Below are positions 25,810 through 34,330 of a stretch of DNA of 35,003 bases, piece after piece (within the stretch, counting starts at the first letter, position 1; each line of letters opens with the position of its first letter). The translations under genes and the position numbers were made by a program. Origin of the DNA: Alphaproteobacteria bacterium (GTDB taxonomy: Bacteria > Pseudomonadota > Alphaproteobacteria > Rhodospirillales > Rhodospirillaceae); assembly GCA_003250275.1 (NCBI GenBank), contig QKGW01000032.1, positions 1-35,003 on the forward strand, in the 5' to 3' direction. The notes under the pieces were generated by a model that saw only the letters and a program-made list of their open reading frames with translations, had not been told where the DNA came from and ran no database searches.

Positions 25810-25848
25810 TTCGCCTCGCCCATCCAAACGTTGTGGAGTTGAAGAACC

Positions 25849-26271
25849 ATGTCCGGCACGCCCAATGAAAAGACCCAAAAAGACAACGTGATGAAAATGG
25901 CGGTCGACATTGTGTCAGCGTATGTGAGCAACAACCCGCTTCCGTCGGCACAGATTACCGAGGTGATCCGTTCGGTTTACGGCACCCTCGACGCGCTCAG
26001 CGGCGCGCCTGCCGATGTTCGGGAAGAAGCGCCGCGCCCTGCCGTGCCGGTCAAGAAGTCGGTGACGCCGGATTACTTGATCTGCCTCGAAGACGGCAAG
26101 AAGCTGAAGATGTTGAAACGTCACCTGCGCACGAACTACGGGATGACCCCGGACGAGTACAAGGCCAAGTGGGGCCTTCCGGCGGACTACCCGATCGTTG
26201 CGCCCAACTACGCCTCGCAGCGTTCCGAATTCGCGAAGAAGATCGGCCTCGGGCGCAAGAGCAAGGCCTGA
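25849..26271 (+). CDS. MucR/Ros family transcriptional regulator
   Basis: 140-residue nucleoid-type regulator of the alphaproteobacterial MucR family, which bind AT-rich DNA and often repress their own genes, exopolysaccharide, motility and cell-cycle genes. The N-terminal half (about 12-50) is the oligomerisation region (DIVSAYVSNNPLPSAQITEV). The C-terminal DNA-binding domain runs from PDYLICLEDGKKLKMLKRHL through GMTPDEYKAKWGLPADYP to YASQRSEFAKKIGLG. In Ros the zinc is held by C79, C82, H92 and H97. Here the equivalents are C79, D82, H92 and Y97 (N96 beside it), so at least two ligands are missing. Zinc-free folding of such domains is known for some relatives. Start ATG with GGAG ten bases upstream. 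The gene has its own AT-rich upstream region. Confidence 0.93.
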   Translation: MSGTPNEKTQKDNVMKMAVDIVSAYVSNNPLPSAQITEVIRSVYGTLDALSGAPADVREEAPRPAVPVKKSVTPDYLICLEDGKKLKMLKRHLRTNYGMTPDEYKAKWGLPADYPIVAPNYASQRSEFAKKIGLGRKSKA

Positions 26272-26291
26272 GCCTTCGCCTTCCTGAGTAT

Positions 26292-26341
26292 CGCGACCGC
26301 CGACGACGCAGCGCCCCGGGCGCAGACTATCGGCGGTCGCG
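26292..26341. repeat. Long perfect inverted repeat between mucR and the DUF6898-like gene
   Basis: CGCGACCGCCGA (26292-26303) and TCGGCGGTCGCG (26330-26341) are a perfect 12-base pair around a 26-base spacer. The spacer holds its own near-palindrome GCGCCCCGGGCGC. One arm covers the last codons of the leftward gene. The T-tract is weak in both directions (GTAAGTTTTG on the plus strand). It may be a bidirectional terminator for the convergent pair. Confidence 0.55.
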
Positions 26342-26509
26342 TAAGTTTTGCAGCAATCTCTGAAGCTTCCGCAACGCCGCCTGCTCCAACGAATAGCGCG
26401 ACATCGTCGCGCTGCCGACGACGACCGCCTCAATGCCGGTTTTCGCGTCGATCGCGGTGACTTTCACCGCATTCCCGAGTCGCACCATCTCGTACAAGAC
26501 TTCCGCCAT
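26327..26509 (-). CDS. Small DUF6898-like protein
   Basis: 60-residue protein, MAEVLYEMVRLGNAVKVTAI then DAKTGIEAVVVGSATMSRY and a basic helix ALRKLQRLLQNLRDRR. This resembles the short alphaproteobacterial DUF6898 proteins, which pair a small beta-sheet (VKVTAID...EAVVVG) with a C-terminal helix. Function unknown. I start at the ATG at 26509 (MAEV), which has GGAGG ten bases upstream; an in-frame extension to 26545 is glycine-rich and unlikely. It is convergent with mucR and divergent from metY. Family recognition is from memory of the pattern. Confidence 0.68.
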   Translation of the reverse strand: MAEVLYEMVRLGNAVKVTAIDAKTGIEAVVVGSATMSRYSLEQAALRKLQRLLQNLRDRR

Positions 26510-26555
26510 TCCCTGCCCGCCTCCGGCACGATCTCCACCGCGCACGATTTTACAT

Positions 26556-26585
26556 CGTAGATTCGTTATACAAGATTAATCTACG
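26556..26585. repeat. Inverted repeat between the DUF6898-like gene and metY
   Basis: CGTAGATT (26556-26563) and AATCTACG (26578-26585), perfect 8-base arms, are separated by 14 bases, so equivalent bases are 22 apart (about two helical turns). It lies in an AT-rich divergent promoter region and could be a dimeric operator. Confidence 0.45.
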
Positions 26586-26668
26586 GATAATTATTGGTTT
26601 ATGTTGACGCGCACCGGGATTTCGTGGCCATATCGGACTCTTCGTCCACATTTCCAGGACCCGCCGCC

Positions 26669-27961
26669 ATGACCACGCCCTCCCGTCACCCCGAAACCAT
26701 CGCCCTCCACGGGGGGTTCCGCAAGGATCCGGCGACCAACGCGGTCGCTGTGCCGATCTATCAGACCACCTCTTATCAGTTCAACGACGCCGATCATGCC
26801 GCCAATCTTTTCGGCCTGCGCGAACTCGGCAACATCTACACCCGCCTGATGAACCCGACCCACGACGCGCTCGAGCAGCGCATCGCCGCGCTCGAAGGCG
26901 GCGTTGCCGCGCTCGCGCTGTCGTCCGGCCAGGCGGCCTCGACGTTCTCGATCCTCAACATCGCCCAGGCGGGCGACAACTTCGTCACCTCGACCGACCT
27001 CTACGGCGGCACCTGGAACCTGTTCGCGCATACCTTCAAGCAGATGGGCATCGAGGCACGCTTCGTCGACCCGAAGGACCCGGAAGCGTTCGCCCGTGCC
27101 ACCGACGACCGCACCCGCGCCTACTACGCCGAAACCCTGCCGAACCCGAAGCTCAACGTCTTTCCGATCGGCGAGGTCGCGGCGATCGGCCGCAAGCTCG
27201 GCGTGCCGCTGATCGTCGACAACACCGCCGCGCCGATCATCTGCCGCCCGTTCGACCACGGCGCCGCGGTGGTGCTGTACTCGTCGACCAAGTACATTGG
27301 CGGCCACGGCACCTCGATCGGCGGTCTCGTGATCGACGGCGGCAACTTCGACTGGGAGGCCAATGCCGCCCGCTTCCCGCTGTTGAACCAGCCCGATCCC
27401 TCCTATCACGGCGCAGTGTGGACCGAGGCGGTCAAGCCGCTCGGGCCGATCGCCTACATTCTCAAGATGCGCGTCACCCTACTGCGCGACATCGGCGCGG
27501 CGACCACGCCGTTCAACGCGTTCATGCACATCCAGGGCCTCGAAACCCTGCCGCTCAGGATGCGCGCGCATTGCGAGAACGCGACCGCGGTGGCCGCCTA
27601 CCTCGCCACTCATCCGAAGGTCGCGCACGTCATCCATCCCTCGCTGCAATCGGGCTACGCCCGCCAGCGCGCGGACGCCTATCTCAAGGGCGGCTTCGGC
27701 GGTCTCCTCGGGTTCGAGCTCAAGGGCGGCCTCGACGCCGGGCGCGCGTTCATCGACGCGCTCAAGCTGTTCTATCACGTCGCCAACATCGGCGACGCGC
27801 GCAGCCTCGCGATCCACCCGGCGACGACCACCCACGCGCAGCTCTCCCCCGCGGAGCAGCTTGCCTCGGGTGTGTCCGAAGGCTATGTACGCTTGTCGAT
27901 CGGCATCGAACATATCGACGATATCCTTGCCGATCTGGAGCAAGCATTGGAGCAAGCGTGA
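26669..27961 (+). CDS. metY: O-acetylhomoserine aminocarboxypropyltransferase (O-acetylhomoserine sulfhydrylase)
   Basis: PLP enzyme of the Cys/Met family that makes homocysteine from O-acetylhomoserine and sulfide. The 430 residues contain PIYQTTSYQFND, NIYTRLMNPTHDALEQRIAA, SSGQAASTFSILN, DLYGGTWNLFAHTFKQMGIE, VDNTAAPIICRPFDHGA and the PLP lysine Lys208 in YSSTKYIGGHGTSIGG. The C-terminal NIGDARSLAIHPATTTHAQL and VRLSIGIEHIDDI are also family marks. I chose the ATG at 26669 with AGGA nine bases upstream; the in-frame codon at 26594 lies in the promoter region. The ilvA GTG start overlaps its stop (GTGA). No SAM-II aptamer core is visible upstream. Confidence 0.95.
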   Translation: MTTPSRHPETIALHGGFRKDPATNAVAVPIYQTTSYQFNDADHAANLFGLRELGNIYTRLMNPTHDALEQRIAALEGGVAALALSSGQAASTFSILNIAQAGDNFVTSTDLYGGTWNLFAHTFKQMGIEARFVDPKDPEAFARATDDRTRAYYAETLPNPKLNVFPIGEVAAIGRKLGVPLIVDNTAAPIICRPFDHGAAVVLYSSTKYIGGHGTSIGGLVIDGGNFDWEANAARFPLLNQPDPSYHGAVWTEAVKPLGPIAYILKMRVTLLRDIGAATTPFNAFMHIQGLETLPLRMRAHCENATAVAAYLATHPKVAHVIHPSLQSGYARQRADAYLKGGFGGLLGFELKGGLDAGRAFIDALKLFYHVANIGDARSLAIHPATTTHAQLSPAEQLASGVSEGYVRLSIGIEHIDDILADLEQALEQA

Positions 27962-29232
27962 GCCTTTCCGCCGCGGGCAACCACTCCTCCGTGCCGGGCG
28001 AAACCCGGCCGGTCACTCTCGAGAGCATCCGCGCGGCGCAGCGCGTGTTGCAGGGCAACGTGGTGCGCACGCCGCTCGTCGCCGCGCCGGCGCTGTCCGA
28101 CATCACCGGCGTCGACGTGCGGCTCAAGCTCGAGAACCTGCAGCAGACCGGAGCGTTCAAGGCGCGCGGCGCGCTCAACAAGCTCGTCAGCCTCGCCCCC
28201 GCCGCGCGTCGCGCGGGGGTGATCGCGATTTCGGCAGGCAACCACGCCCAGGGCGTGGCGCTGCACGCCGGGCGGCTCGGCATTCCCGCCACCATCGTGA
28301 TGCCGATCGGCACGCCGATGACCAAGATCCAGCGCACCGAGGCGCTCGGCGCCACCGTCGTGCGTTTCGGCGAGAGCTATTCGGAAGCCGAGGAGTTCGC
28401 GCTCGATTTCGGCGCGCAGAAGGGTCTCACCCTGGTGCATCCGTTCGACGACCCGCTGGTGATCGCCGGCCAGGGCACCATCGGCCTCGAAATCGTCGAG
28501 GATTGCCCCGACCTCGACGCGATCATCGCGCCGATCGGCGGCGGCGGCCTGATCTCGGGCATCGCCACCGCGGTTTCGGCGCTCAAGCCCAGCGTCGTGA
28601 TCGACGGCGTGCAGGCCTACAATTACGCCGCGATGAGCGGCGCGATCTCGGGCTTCGGCGGCGCGATCGGCGGCGCCACCCTCGCCGAGGGCATCGCGGT
28701 CAAGAAGCCCGGCAAGCTCACCCGCTCGATCTGCGAGGCGTTGCTGCGCCAGATCCACACCGTCGACGAAGGCGCGATCGAACAGGGCGTCGAGGTCCTG
28801 TTCTCCAATCACAAGCTGATCGCCGAAGGCGCGGGCGCGGCCCCGGTCGCGGCCTTGATGCAGAACCACGCGCGCTACGCCGGCAAGACCGTGGTGCTGG
28901 TGATCTCGGGCGGCAACATCGACCCGGCGCTGCTCGCCACCATCCTGATGCGCGGCCTCGCCCGCGACGGCCGCCTCTCCCGCCTGCGCATCGGCATCCC
29001 CGATCAGCCGGGCTCGCTCGCGCGGGTGACGCGCATCATCGGCGAGGCCGGCGCCAATATCGTCGAGGTCCACCATCAACGGTTGTTCCTCGACGTCTCG
29101 GTGAAGATGACCGAGCTCGACGTCCTGGTGGAGACCATGGGCTTCGATCACGTCGCCTCTCTGGTGCAAGCGTTGAGCGACGCAGGCTTCCCCGCGCGCA
29201 TTCTTTCGTCGAGCGCGCAGGAAGGACGCTAG
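27958..29232 (+). CDS. ilvA: Threonine ammonia-lyase with C-terminal ACT domain
   Basis: PLP enzyme turning threonine into 2-oxobutyrate for isoleucine synthesis or catabolism. The 424 residues show the PLP lysine Lys68 in LQQTGAFKARGALNKL, the ISAGNHAQGVALHAGRLG motif, IAPIGGGGLISGIATAVSAL for cofactor phosphate, and VLVISGGNID. An ACT domain follows (about 345-424: RLRIGIPDQPGSLARVTRII). One ACT domain suggests the shorter degradative/biosynthetic class rather than E. coli IlvA with its two regulatory repeats. The GTG start at 27958 overlaps the metY stop and has GGAG upstream. Longer readings from 27418 overlap metY in another frame and are rejected. Confidence 0.94.
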   Translation: MSLSAAGNHSSVPGETRPVTLESIRAAQRVLQGNVVRTPLVAAPALSDITGVDVRLKLENLQQTGAFKARGALNKLVSLAPAARRAGVIAISAGNHAQGVALHAGRLGIPATIVMPIGTPMTKIQRTEALGATVVRFGESYSEAEEFALDFGAQKGLTLVHPFDDPLVIAGQGTIGLEIVEDCPDLDAIIAPIGGGGLISGIATAVSALKPSVVIDGVQAYNYAAMSGAISGFGGAIGGATLAEGIAVKKPGKLTRSICEALLRQIHTVDEGAIEQGVEVLFSNHKLIAEGAGAAPVAALMQNHARYAGKTVVLVISGGNIDPALLATILMRGLARDGRLSRLRIGIPDQPGSLARVTRIIGEAGANIVEVHHQRLFLDVSVKMTELDVLVETMGFDHVASLVQALSDAGFPARILSSSAQEGR

Positions 29233-29321
29233 CCTTCGAGATCGGCAACGGAAACGCGATACGCGCCATGTCTCACAGTTGAGAACTCTTCGCGAATTTC
29301 CCGGAATTTTTGTTACATTCC

Positions 29322-29351
29322 TTGACTTGAAACCGCGCAACTGGCCATAAA
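29322..29351 (+). promoter_or_regulatory. Probable motA promoter
   Basis: TTGACT, an 18-base spacer and CATAAA lie 55 bases before the motA start, in a locally AT-rich stretch after ilvA. Confidence 0.5.
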
Positions 29352-29406
29352 CATCTGGTGTCGCGGAAATGTCGAGTTGCGCCGCCGTGGGCGTTTCGGG
29401 GGGATT

Positions 29407-30273
29407 ATGTTCGTTCTGATCGGTTTCGCGACGGTTATCGGGTGTGTGCTCGGCGGCTATCTGATGGTCGGCGGACATCTCTCGGTCCTGAATCAACCGT
29501 CCGAGTTCATCATCATTTTCGGTGCCGCGTTCGGTTCGTTCCTGGTCGGCAATCCCAAGAACGTCATCTTCGCCTCGGGCAAGGCATTCGGCACCTTAAT
29601 CAAGGGATCGCCGCACACCAAGAAATCGTATCTCGAACTGTTGACGATGCTCTACCAGATCTTCCGGCTGGCCAAGACCAAGGGCGACCTCGCCCTTGAG
29701 AGCCACGTCGAGAAGCCCGAAGAGAGCCCGATCTTCTCGGCCTATCCTTCGTTCTCGAAGGACCACCATGCGCTCGCGTTTCTCTGCGATTACTTGCGCC
29801 TGCTGACCCTCGGCACCAACAACGCCCACGAGGTCGAGACGATCATCGAAGGCGAAATCGAGGCGCACCACCACGAATTGACGATGGTGTCCGGTGCGTT
29901 CACCAACATCGCCGACGGCACGCCCGCGCTCGGCATCGTCGCCGCGGTGCTGGGCGTGATCCACACCATGGGCTCGATCACCGAGCCGCCCGAGGTCCTC
30001 GGCCACCTGATCGGCGGCGCACTCGTCGGCACCTTCGCCGGTGTGCTGATCGCCTATGGTTTCATCGGCCCGATCGGCCGCGCGCTCGAAAATACGTACG
30101 CAGCCGAGACCGACTTCTACAAGTCGATCCGCACCGCGATCCTTGCGCACATGCAGGGTTACGCGCCGCAGGTTTCGGTCGAGTTCGCACGCAAGGTCTT
30201 GCCGCCGCACATGCGTCCGAGCTTCCAGGAAGTTGAAGAGGCGATCGGCAACGCCGGGTCCGACGCGGGTTAA
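29407..30273 (+). CDS. motA: Flagellar motor stator protein MotA
   Basis: Forms with MotB the proton-driven stator. The 288 residues have four membrane segments: about 1-22 and 33-55 at the start, and the pair IVAAVLGVIHTMGSI and LIGGALVGTFAGVLIAYGFI later. The cytoplasmic loop carries RLAKTKGDLALESHVEKPEE, the charged region that touches FliG. The prolines of the two later segments (DGTPALGIV and FIGPIGRALE) are kept. The start ATG at 29407 follows GGGGGGA; the in-frame codon at 29377 adds ten basic residues and is less likely. It is followed by motB after 24 bases. Confidence 0.96.
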   Translation: MFVLIGFATVIGCVLGGYLMVGGHLSVLNQPSEFIIIFGAAFGSFLVGNPKNVIFASGKAFGTLIKGSPHTKKSYLELLTMLYQIFRLAKTKGDLALESHVEKPEESPIFSAYPSFSKDHHALAFLCDYLRLLTLGTNNAHEVETIIEGEIEAHHHELTMVSGAFTNIADGTPALGIVAAVLGVIHTMGSITEPPEVLGHLIGGALVGTFAGVLIAYGFIGPIGRALENTYAAETDFYKSIRTAILAHMQGYAPQVSVEFARKVLPPHMRPSFQEVEEAIGNAGSDAG

Positions 30274-30297
30274 GCGTTAGCGCAGCGAGGGACCCCC

Positions 30298-31212
30298 ATG
30301 GCGGAAGACGGCAAGAAGCCGATCATCAAGAAGGTCATCAAGAAGGGCGGACACGGCCATCACGGCGGCGCGTGGAAGATCGCCTACGCCGACTTCATGA
30401 CTGCGATGATGGCGTTCTTCCTGCTGATGTGGCTGCTGAACTCGGTGACGGAACAGCAACTCCAGGGCATCGCGGACTACTTCGCGCCGACCTCGGTTTC
30501 CCTGAGCAGCAGCGGCGCGGGCGGGATGCTCGGCGGCAAGGTGATCGGCGAAGGCGTGCTCACCAGCAACTCCAGTTCCTCGTTCGACCCGACGCTGCCG
30601 CCGCCGACCTTCAACAACGGCGAATCCGACTCCCAGCAGGACGAGGTCAGCCCCGCCAGCGTTCAGCAGGCCCAAGCGGAAAAAGAGCAGAAGCAGTTCG
30701 AGGAAACCGCCGAGGAGCTGCGTCAGGCGGTCTCGGGGATCCCCGAACTCAAGGAACTCGCCAAGAACCTCCTGATCGACAACACCCCGGAAGGCCTGCG
30801 CATCCAGATCGTCGACCAGGCGGGCAGCGCGATGTTCCCATCCGGTTCGAGCCGGATGAGCCCGCAGATGCGCCGCCTTCTCGGCCTCGTCGTCACCGCG
30901 ATCAAGGATGTGCCGAAGCAGGTCGCGATCGCCGGGCACACCGATTCGACCAAGTACGCCAACCCCAACGGCTACGGCAACTGGGAGCTTTCCGCCGATC
31001 GCGCGCTCGCTTCGCGGCGTGCGCTGGTGGAGATGGGCTTCCCCGAAACCCGCGTGCACCGCGTCACCGGACGGGCCGACGCCGATCCCCTGGTTGCAGA
31101 CGACCCCAACAATCCCCAGAATCGACGAATCAGCATCGTGCTGCTGCGCGACAGCATCGCCGCCGCCGACAAGGAACGGGCGACGCCGAAGTCCCTCGGA
31201 CTCACCCGTTAG
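30298..31212 (+). CDS. motB: Flagellar motor stator protein MotB
   Basis: Anchors the stator to peptidoglycan and carries the proton-binding Asp. The 304 residues have a basic N-terminus (KKPIIKKVIKKGGHGHHGG) and one membrane helix, YADFMTAMMAFFLLMWLLNS, in which Asp32 is the proton site. A flexible linker follows, then an OmpA-like peptidoglycan-binding domain: MFPSGSSRMSPQMRRLLGLV, IAGHTDSTKYANPNGYGNWE, LSADRALASRRALVEMG and DPNNPQNRRISIVLLR. The Asp identifies a proton-type rather than sodium-type stator only in combination with MotA, so ion specificity is inference. Start ATG with GAGGGA upstream. Confidence 0.96.
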   Translation: MAEDGKKPIIKKVIKKGGHGHHGGAWKIAYADFMTAMMAFFLLMWLLNSVTEQQLQGIADYFAPTSVSLSSSGAGGMLGGKVIGEGVLTSNSSSSFDPTLPPPTFNNGESDSQQDEVSPASVQQAQAEKEQKQFEETAEELRQAVSGIPELKELAKNLLIDNTPEGLRIQIVDQAGSAMFPSGSSRMSPQMRRLLGLVVTAIKDVPKQVAIAGHTDSTKYANPNGYGNWELSADRALASRRALVEMGFPETRVHRVTGRADADPLVADDPNNPQNRRISIVLLRDSIAAADKERATPKSLGLTR

Positions 31213-31941
31213 CGGGGGGCACCGCGCGCCCGGTCAACGATTGAGGCGCCATGAAGAGCTTTCGCACCGATTCCTACGTCTTTCATACGACCGCTCCCGC
31301 GCCGTGCCCGTATCTGCCCAACCGCCTCGAACGCAAAGTGGTGACGGAACTCGCGCAAGGCGACCCGGTGAAGTTTCACGAGGTGCTTTCGCGCTCGGGC
31401 TTCCGCCGCAGCCACGCCATCGCCTACGCGCCCGCGTGTCCGGGCTGTTCCGCCTGCGTACCGGTGCGCATCGCGGTGGAGCACTTCGAGGAGTCCCGCA
31501 CCTTCCGCAAGCTCCGGCGCGCCAACGCCGACCTCGCCGTTCTCCCGAGCCTGGCGCGGGCGAGCGGCGAGCAGCACCGCCTGTTCCTCGCCTACCAGGA
31601 TACCCGCCACGCCGGCGGCGACATGGCGTCGATGGAATTCCACGAATACCGGGCGATGATCGAAGACAGCCCGATCGAAACGCTGCTCTACGAATTCCGC
31701 GATCCCGACGAGCGGTTGATCGCGGCGGTGCTCACCGACGTGATGGATGACGGACTTTCGGCGGTGTATTCGTTCTACCGGCCCGACCTGCCGAAGCGCA
31801 GCCTCGGCACCTTCGCGGTGCTGACCCTGGTCGACGCCTGCCGCGCCCTCGGCCTGCCCTATCTCTATCTCGGTTACTGGATCGCGGAGAGCCGCAAGAT
31901 GGCCTACAAGAGCCGCTTCCGCCCGCTCGAAGGCTACGGCG

Positions 31942-32907
<966 letters not shown>

Positions 32908-32991
32908 TCCCGAGCCCAGGCCAGCAGCGGAGAACCCTACCAGAGTCCCGATATGGCGCGCGTGGGGTCGAGTTAAACCCTGCGTAGCAAT

Positions 32992-33771
32992 TTAGTCGTC
33001 TTCGCTACTGACGACGAGCTGCACGATTTCGCCGTTGAAGGCGGTCGCGCCGTACTCGATCGGCTGCCCCTCGGCGTCGATGTTGACCGCCTCGGTGATC
33101 AGAACCGGGCGGTTCTTCGGCTGCTTGAGCAGTTCGGCTTCCTCCACCGTCGGCATCCGCGCGGTGATCCGCGTGCTTTTGCGGGTGTAGTCGAAGATGC
33201 CGAAGTACGCGTGCGTCGCGGTGATCGAGCAACGCTGGCGGTAGATGTCGAGGAAGCCCTCGAAACGGCGCTGCGGAAAATAGTGATCGGCGAGGCTCAC
33301 CGGGCGGCCGTCGGCGTGGGAGAGATGCCGCATCCAGATCGTCGGCTCGCCGTCGGCGAGGCCGAGCGCGCGCGCCACCGCGGGCGGCGCGGGGCGTTCG
33401 CCGGACTCGAGGATCGCGCCCGAGGGCTCGCGATTCTGCCGCCGGATGTTCTCGGAAAAGCGGGTGCGGCGCGACACCTGATAGTCGATCACGTTCTCGT
33501 GGACGAAGGTGCCCCGCCCGCGCTCGACGCGGATCAGGCTCGCCGCTTCAAGCTCCGCGAGCGCGCGCCGAATCGTGTGCCGGTTGACCGCGAAATGGGC
33601 CGCAAGGGTGAATTCGGTCGGCAATTGGGTGCCCGGCAGCGCCTTTCCCGAGCGGATCGCCTGGGTGAGCGCCGTCTCCACCTGCCGCCACAGCGGCACG
33701 CCGGCAACCCGCGGAAGCGGCTCCAGATCGTTGAGAATCTGGCCGAAACCCTCGGCCGAATCGGGCTTCAT
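32992..33771 (-). CDS. phnF: Phosphonate-operon transcriptional regulator PhnF (GntR/HutC family)
   Basis: Repressor expected to control the C-P lyase operon. The 259 residues have a GntR winged helix at about 20-95 (PLWRQVETALTQAIRSGKAL, PGTQLPTEFTLAAHFAVNRH, TIRRALAELEAASLIRVERG RGTFVHEN) and a UTRA/HutC ligand domain after it (LESGERPAPPAVARALGLAD, SLADHYFPQRRFEGFLDIY, ITEAVNIDAEGQPIEYGATA). It is divergent from phnG; start ATG at 33771 after GGGGGA. Its likely operator, TTGTCTAGACAA, lies between the two genes just before phnG. The ligand is probably a phosphonate-derived compound or phosphate-related signal (inference). Confidence 0.93.
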   Translation of the reverse strand: MKPDSAEGFGQILNDLEPLPRVAGVPLWRQVETALTQAIRSGKALPGTQLPTEFTLAAHFAVNRHTIRRALAELEAASLIRVERGRGTFVHENVIDYQVSRRTRFSENIRRQNREPSGAILESGERPAPPAVARALGLADGEPTIWMRHLSHADGRPVSLADHYFPQRRFEGFLDIYRQRCSITATHAYFGIFDYTRKSTRITARMPTVEEAELLKQPKNRPVLITEAVNIDAEGQPIEYGATAFNGEIVQLVVSSEDD

Positions 33772-33795
33772 GGTTCCCCCACAAAAGCTTCACGA

Positions 33796-33813
33796 AATCG
33801 GGCTTTCCCGATT
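33796..33813. repeat. Inverted repeat in the phnF-phnG intergenic region
   Basis: AATCGGG-CTTT-CCCGATT, perfect 7-base arms, lies 25 bases upstream of phnF and 50 bases before phnG. It may be a second regulatory site or an mRNA hairpin. Confidence 0.45.
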
Positions 33814-33842
33814 GGTGGAGATCGTACTAGCATGTGGGCATG

Positions 33843-33854
33843 TTGTCTAGACAA
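33843..33854. promoter_or_regulatory. phnF: Probable PhnF operator
   Basis: TTGTCTAGACAA is a perfect 12-base palindrome that contains GTCTAGAC, fitting the GT-N-TA-N-AC pattern known for HutC-type GntR regulators. It is 9 bases from the phnG ATG, where binding would block transcription start or ribosome access. A related half-site TTGTCTA follows at 33876-33882, inside phnG. Confidence 0.65.
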
Positions 33855-33863
33855 AGGTTGGAC

Positions 33864-34325
33864 ATGAACCACGAGTTGTCTACATCCGGGCTCCCCGCCG
33901 CGCGCCGCCGCTGGATGCGTCTATGCGCCCTCGCCGATCGTGATACCCTCGAGGCCGCGGTGAGCGAGGCGGCAGAGGGCGATCTTCGCTGGCTGCGCCC
34001 GCCGGAAACCGGCCTGGTCATGGTCCGCGGCCGCATCGGCGGCGGCGGCGCTCCCTTCAATCTCGGCGAAATGCCGGTGACGCGCTGCTCGGTCGCGCTG
34101 CCTTCGGGCGGCGTCGGCCACGCCTACGTCGCCGGGCGCGACGCCCGCAAGGCCCGCGCCGCTGCGCTGGTCGACGCGCTGATGCAGACCCCCGAGTTCG
34201 CCGAGCGGCTGGAACGCGACCTGCTCGCCCCGCTCGCCGAAGCCCTCGCCGCGCGCGACGCCGCGGCGGACCGCAAGGTGGCGGCGACGCGCGTCGACTT
34301 CTTCACCATGGTTCGAGGAGATTGA
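33864..34325 (+). CDS. phnG: C-P lyase subunit PhnG
   Basis: Subunit of the carbon-phosphorus lyase core complex (PhnGHIJ). The 153 residues contain SGLPAARRRWMRLCALADRD, LRWLRPPETGLVMVRGRIGG, PFNLGEMPVTRCSVALPSG, HAYVAGRDARKARAAALVDA and ALAARDAAADRKVAATRVDF, all PhnG-like. I chose the ATG at 33864, where AAAGGTTGGAC stands before it; an in-frame GTG at 33834 would add ten residues through the PhnF operator. phnH begins 5 bases after the stop. Confidence 0.92.
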   Translation: MNHELSTSGLPAARRRWMRLCALADRDTLEAAVSEAAEGDLRWLRPPETGLVMVRGRIGGGGAPFNLGEMPVTRCSVALPSGGVGHAYVAGRDARKARAAALVDALMQTPEFAERLERDLLAPLAEALAARDAAADRKVAATRVDFFTMVRGD

Positions 34326-34330
34326 GGCCG

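Larger units (their letters stand above)
25401..25848. other. Intergenic region rpiB / mucR, AT-rich, with a direct repeat
   Basis: 448 bases without a supportable gene. From about 25530 to 25830 the base composition drops well below the GC-rich surroundings. A 12-base direct repeat GTCGCAACCCGA occurs at 25666-25677 and 25699-25710, 33 bases apart (about three helical turns). The leftward promoter for rpiB and the rightward promoter for mucR must lie here. Short reading frames in the region lack ribosome sites, and their codon use is unlike that of the genes around them. Confidence 0.6.

Noticed and set aside
26510..26668. SAM-II riboswitch upstream of metY
   Set aside because: The GCTTGC/GCTAAAG and CGTTAAA core signatures of that aptamer are missing; only a simple inverted repeat is seen.
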